From: Mycobacterium sp.
GTDB lineage: Bacteria > Actinomycetota > Actinomycetes > Mycobacteriales > Mycobacteriaceae
Direction: 5' to 3'
Assembly: GCA_025965895.1 (NCBI GenBank)
Contig: JAOPWC010000210.1
Span: 32,283 to 96,282 of the forward strand
Length of the DNA stretch: 64,000 nucleotides
Position numbers and translations under genes: made by a program. Shown one piece after another: positions 61,506-64,000 of the stretch. Each line of letters opens with the position of its first letter. The stretch's first letter is position 1. The notes under the pieces were generated by a model. The model was not told the origin of the DNA. It saw only the letters and a program-made list of their open reading frames with translations, and did not search any database.

Positions 61506-61979
61506 TCAGAGTGGCCGTGGGGAATCGGCGGATGCTGCCACGGCGACGATGGTGTCGGTGGTAGGGAGCCCGCCGTGAATCTGGTGGGACACCGACGAGT
61601 TACCGTTTTGGCCGTCCAACCCCGATGTCGGAAATCTGGAGCTGAGCGCATCTGTGAGCCGGTCGATCTCCGCGAGTTCAGCTTCCTTCACACGAATGAT
61701 CCGCTGCGAACGCCTGACGCTCGGCGCATCTCCGTTTGTCTCGCGTACCGCTAGTGAAGCGAAATGGTGGGCCAACTCGGCCTTAACCTCTGTCCGGAGT
61801 TCGTCGAGCATTTCCTGGTAGTACTCGGCTTGCCGTAGATCAGCATGCGAGGCGGTGGTGGTGGCCAGGGCAGCTAAACTGACGTCCGGGGCGCTTAACG
61901 CGCAGCGTTCCTCCCGACGCTCGACGAGGTCTACGACGCTCCTGGCGTATAGATATTGGGTTCGCGGCGACACCGTCAT
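61506..61979 (-). CDS. Hypothetical helical protein
   Basis: This is a 157-residue protein beginning MTVSPRTQYLYARSVVDLVE. The middle is strongly helical and charged (YQEMLDELRTEVKAELAHHF, RRSQRIIRVKEAELAEIDRL), likely a coiled coil, with a Gly/Ser/Ala-rich tail. No signal, membrane segment or known domain. The start ATG lacks a good ribosome site; a GTG six bases later is possible. Isolated between scars, so it may be cargo of a mobile element. Confidence 0.5.
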   Translation of the reverse strand: MTVSPRTQYLYARSVVDLVERREERCALSAPDVSLAALATTTASHADLRQAEYYQEMLDELRTEVKAELAHHFASLAVRETNGDAPSVRRSQRIIRVKEAELAEIDRLTDALSSRFPTSGLDGQNGNSSVSHQIHGGLPTTDTIVAVAASADSPRPL

Positions 61980-62228
61980 TGACCGAGGGTAAAAGTTCGC
62001 GATTGCGTCGAGGCTGCCTCTGATTCACTAGGTTGTCACGATCTGTTCACGCTTCTGCCGATCGCCATGTGAGGATACGCACTCGCGCTTTCACGTGGCC
62101 AAGATCCATCAGTACCGCGGTGAAAGTATGGCAACGACAGCCCTGTTAGCGCGGCCGGGACGATCCGGCGGCGGTTCAGCCTTTTGACATCTAGAACCAC
62201 ATACGCGGCAGTCAATATCGCATGAGGC

Positions 62229-62429
62229 CTACGTTCTCGGGTGCAATCGGCACGCCTCGTCGAGCGGAGGCCCGTGAACAACTGCGCCACAGTGACATCG
62301 CCAGGCCGTGTGTCGCCCGCAAGAGCATGTGACAGCCCGGACTACCGTCCGGTCCGGTCGCAGCAGGTGTCCATGGGGACAACGCTCCGGCGCGCCTATG
62401 GAGGGCACCAACTGGCCAACCGTGGACAT
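62229..62429 (-). CDS. Small Cys/His-rich (zinc-ribbon-like) protein
   Basis: This is a 66-residue protein starting MSTVGQLVPSIGAPERCPHG. It has CPHGH, then CSCGRH and CHCGAVVHG: at least five Cys and several His spaced as in a small zinc-binding fold. Composition and open frame favour a real gene, but no ribosome site is obvious. Function unknown. Confidence 0.45.
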   Translation of the reverse strand: MSTVGQLVPSIGAPERCPHGHLLRPDRTVVRAVTCSCGRHTAWRCHCGAVVHGPPLDEACRLHPRT

Positions 62430-62485
62430 TTCTACATCTTGCCTACATCGGCGCTGCACAGTGCACCGTTAGCGCGTCAGCCGCA

Positions 62486-63148
62486 TTAGGAAATTCTGTC
62501 TATTTCCCCAGATGTTTGACCTGTGGCCTGGAAGATGACGCGCCGGCCCACTTCGACGGCGTAAGCGGCGAACCGTTCGTAGTACCTGCCCAGCAGTGTG
62601 ACGTCCACCGCCGCTGCCACACCGTGCTTCCACCCTCGATCCATCAACACCGTGAACAGGTGCCGATGCAGTTCATCCATCGCATCATCTTCTTGGTGGA
62701 GTTGGGCGGCTCTGCGCGGATCACCGGAAAGCACCACTTCCCTGGCACTGTTTCAAAACTGCACCGCCAGTTGCCCCATCTCGGCGAAGTACCCGTTGAC
62801 TTCCTCCGGTAAAGCGTGCCTCGGGTGACGACGACGAGTCATCCTGGCGACGTGTAGCGCCAGGGCGCTCATCCTCTCGACGTCGGCGACGTTTTGCAGC
62901 GAGCTGACGACCGCCCGAAGATCCCCGGCCACCGGAGCCTGAAGCGCAAGCAACAGGAACGCGCTTTCCTCAGCCTTGGTACTCATCGCAGGGGCGCGAC
63001 GGTTGTCGGAGATGACCTCCTCGGCCAACACCAGGTCGGCCTGAAGCAAAGCCCGCGTGGCACCTTCCATAGCGACACCCGCTAGCCCACACATCTCCCC
63101 AGGGTGGGCTATCAGCGCATCCAGACGCTCACGGAAAGCGGTCCTCAC
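62486..63148 (-). pseudogene. PhoU/PhoY paralogue interrupted by one nonsense codon
   Basis: Reading on the minus strand, residues 1-131 (MRTAFRERLDALIAHPGEMC to YFAEMGQLAVQF) and, in the same frame after a TGA at 62755-62753, NSAREVVLSGDPRRAAQ to IFQATGQTSGE, together make a full-length PhoU protein. The intact copy at 41387 has Gly (GGT) at the stop position; a GGA-to-TGA change would explain it. No other damage is visible, so inactivation looks recent. The two copies lie in opposite orientation 20 kb apart. Confidence 0.8.
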
Positions 63149-63390
63149 CTACGCAGAGTAGAAGACCGCCAAACTCCGGGCGCCCAAGCACACTCAAAAC
63201 CCAGCGGCGCCGGTGGCGCCGCAACGGGACCTACCCGAACGGATCAAGCCGGTCGATCGCCTACCGCGCTTACCGCCCCCGCCATCGCCGTCGCGGACCA
63301 GCCGCAACGGCGGCGGTCATCGCGTGTTACCGAACGCCGCCGCCGTACGGCCCTGAGTCGCTGAGGCGCTGCGCCATGGGTTTGCTGTGT

Positions 63391-63410
63391 TGGGAACGGA
63401 TTTGGGAACA
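63391..63410 (+). repeat. Arm-type integrase site pair (left arm, copy 3)
   Basis: TGGGAAC occurs twice 12 bases apart, identical to 32316-32335. About 115 bases of recognisable similarity separate it from the tRNA core, as at copy 1. Confidence 0.65.
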
Positions 63411-63515
63411 GAACGTGGTGAGTTCGGTGCGAACAAGCGCGACGTGGTGAAACAGGCTGGACGGCGGAACGCCATTGACCTGAACATATGAGACGGACCG
63501 CTTTGGGGGAGATAG

Positions 63516-63569
63516 CGACTGGTTAGCTCATAACCCAGAGGTCGCAGGTTCGAATCCTGTCCCCGCTAC
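63516..63569 (+). other. att core: 3' half of tRNA-Met(CAT), copy 2
   Basis: This is the same half tRNA as at 32441-32494 (anticodon CAT, T arm, acceptor CCCCGCT, discriminator A, CC), with two mismatches in 54 bases. The 44 bases from GCTCATAA to GCTAC are identical. It is followed by CAGG and a hairpin. Having arm-type pairs on both sides, it has the layout of a complete phage-type attP. Confidence 0.8.
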
Positions 63570-63574
63570 CAGGT

Positions 63575-63610
63575 AAAACGGCCCTCGGAGAACCCTCCGG
63601 GGGCCGTTTT
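63575..63610 (+). terminator. Hairpin between att core and integrase tail
   Basis: Arms AAAACGGCCC and GGGCCGTTTT are perfectly paired, extended by a nearly paired inner stem (TCGGAG/CTCCGG). It can stop transcription from either side and corresponds to the hairpin at 40383. Confidence 0.75.
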
Positions 63611-63618
63611 CATGGGGC

Positions 63619-63639
63619 TTGTGAACGGATTTGTGAACA
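63619..63639 (+). repeat. Arm-type integrase site pair (right arm, copy 4)
   Basis: TTGTGAACG and TTGTGAACA have starts 12 bases apart, the counterpart of 40425-40445 with G-to-T changes in both units. It directly abuts the integrase stop codon. Confidence 0.6.
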
Positions 63640-63873
63640 TTAGCCTTTCTCATCGTCTGATTCCGAGTCCCAGCCGAGCCCAATGAGGAATGACGCTGCC
63701 TGGTCCGCAGCGTCGCGGTCGTCGTTCTTGAGGACGTGGGCATACGTCTGCAGGAAGAACCCCACGTCCGCGTGCCCGATCCGCTCGCTGATCACCTTCG
63801 GACTCACGCCGGCCTTCAATGCGCCAGTCGCGTAAGAGTGGCGCAGATCATGCTTGTGCCGAGTTCGGCGCAA
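63640..63873 (-). pseudogene. Tyrosine integrase C-terminal fragment cut by another element
   Basis: The minus strand encodes HDLRHSYATGALKAGVSPKV then ISERIGHADVGFFLQTYAHV and LKNDDRDAADQAASFLIGLG, with the catalytic HxxR, late His and nucleophilic Tyr. Homology begins only at HDLRH. Upstream the sequence changes abruptly at about 63853 to a hairpin and repeated motifs of another element, so the catalytic N-terminal part is missing. It is related to the remnant at 40462. Confidence 0.8.
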
Positions 63874-64000
63874 GCATGATTATGCCGACCTCCGCGTTAT
63901 GCCGACTTCGGTGCGATCGTCCATGTGGCGCACGGAATCCCGCCTGATGGGGTCGGCATAATCAGAGGGCCTCCAGGAACTTGAGGAGCGAGTCGGGGGG
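63853..64000 (+). mobile_element. Edge of an unidentified mobile element
   Basis: An imperfect hairpin (CTTGTGCCGA / TCGGCGCAAG, 63853-63874) is followed by TTATGCCGAC at 63880-63889 and 63897-63906 and its inverse GTCGGCATAA at 63952-63961. Repeated and inverted decamers next to the broken integrase look like the terminal recombinase or transposase sites of an inserted element whose genes lie beyond the window. Confidence 0.45.

Noticed and set aside
63104..63364. 86-residue frame upstream of the second att region
   Set aside because: Arg/Ala/Thr-rich, no ribosome site, overlaps the start of the phoU pseudogene on the other strand.
1..64000. CRISPR array
   Set aside because: No regularly spaced direct repeats of 24-40 bases with unique spacers were seen; the repeats found are pairs of short integrase-type sites.

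Overview
The window comes from an actinobacterium that is almost certainly a non-tuberculous Mycobacterium. It has high G+C, frequent GTG and TTG starts, ATGA or GTGA stop/start overlaps, a mycolic-acid-type cyclopropane synthase (broken), two complete mce operons, and an encapsulin very close to the M. leprae major membrane protein I. I cannot name the species from the sequence alone.

Layout. (1) 0-4.2 kb: the end of an unknown gene, a decayed mycolic acid methyltransferase, and small exported proteins. (2) 4.4-13.6 kb: a first mce lipid-import operon (yrbEA-yrbEB-mceA to F, a Mas protein, an MmpS-like exported protein). (3) 13.7-32.4 kb: an isoprenoid/apocarotenoid-type catabolic region. 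It has two carotenoid cleavage oxygenases, a phytoene-desaturase-like flavoenzyme, two paralogous membrane proteins resembling the AveC spirocyclase family, cytochrome oxidase III and IV type subunits, an acyl-CoA dehydrogenase, TetR and double-AsnC regulators, an SCP2 protein, a Baeyer-Villiger-type monooxygenase fused to an acyl-CoA ligase, an aldehyde dehydrogenase, an SRPBCC protein and a damaged SDR. (4) 32.3-41.1 kb: a mobile hot spot with a tRNA-Met 3' half, a complete JetABCD (Wadjet) anti-plasmid system, a Fic toxin-antitoxin pair (toxin frameshifted), and resolvase, integrase and IS110 remnants. (5) 41.4-48.8 kb: a PhoU protein, a thioester-domain-like protein, a family 2A encapsulin with its cysteine desulfurase cargo, and a YeiH-type exporter with a small partner. 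(6) 49.1-61.1 kb: a second mce operon of different composition, ending in DUF732 and CAP-domain exported proteins. (7) 61.1-64 kb: a tRNA-Ala-like 3' fragment, small proteins, a nonsense-mutated PhoU paralogue, a second copy of the tRNA-Met att core with flanking arm-type repeats, an integrase tail, and the edge of another element.

How it fits together. The mce transporters import hydrophobic substrates. The oxygenase, monooxygenase-ligase, ALDH and ACAD genes look able to cleave an isoprenoid, oxidise the aldehyde or ketone products, activate them with CoA and start beta-oxidation; this route is inferred from gene content only. The second half is a patchwork built by repeated integration at a tRNA-Met gene. 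The att cores, paired arm-type sites, terminators and integrase tails recur in the same order at about 32.4, 40.4 and 63.5 kb, with defence genes lodged at the hot spot.
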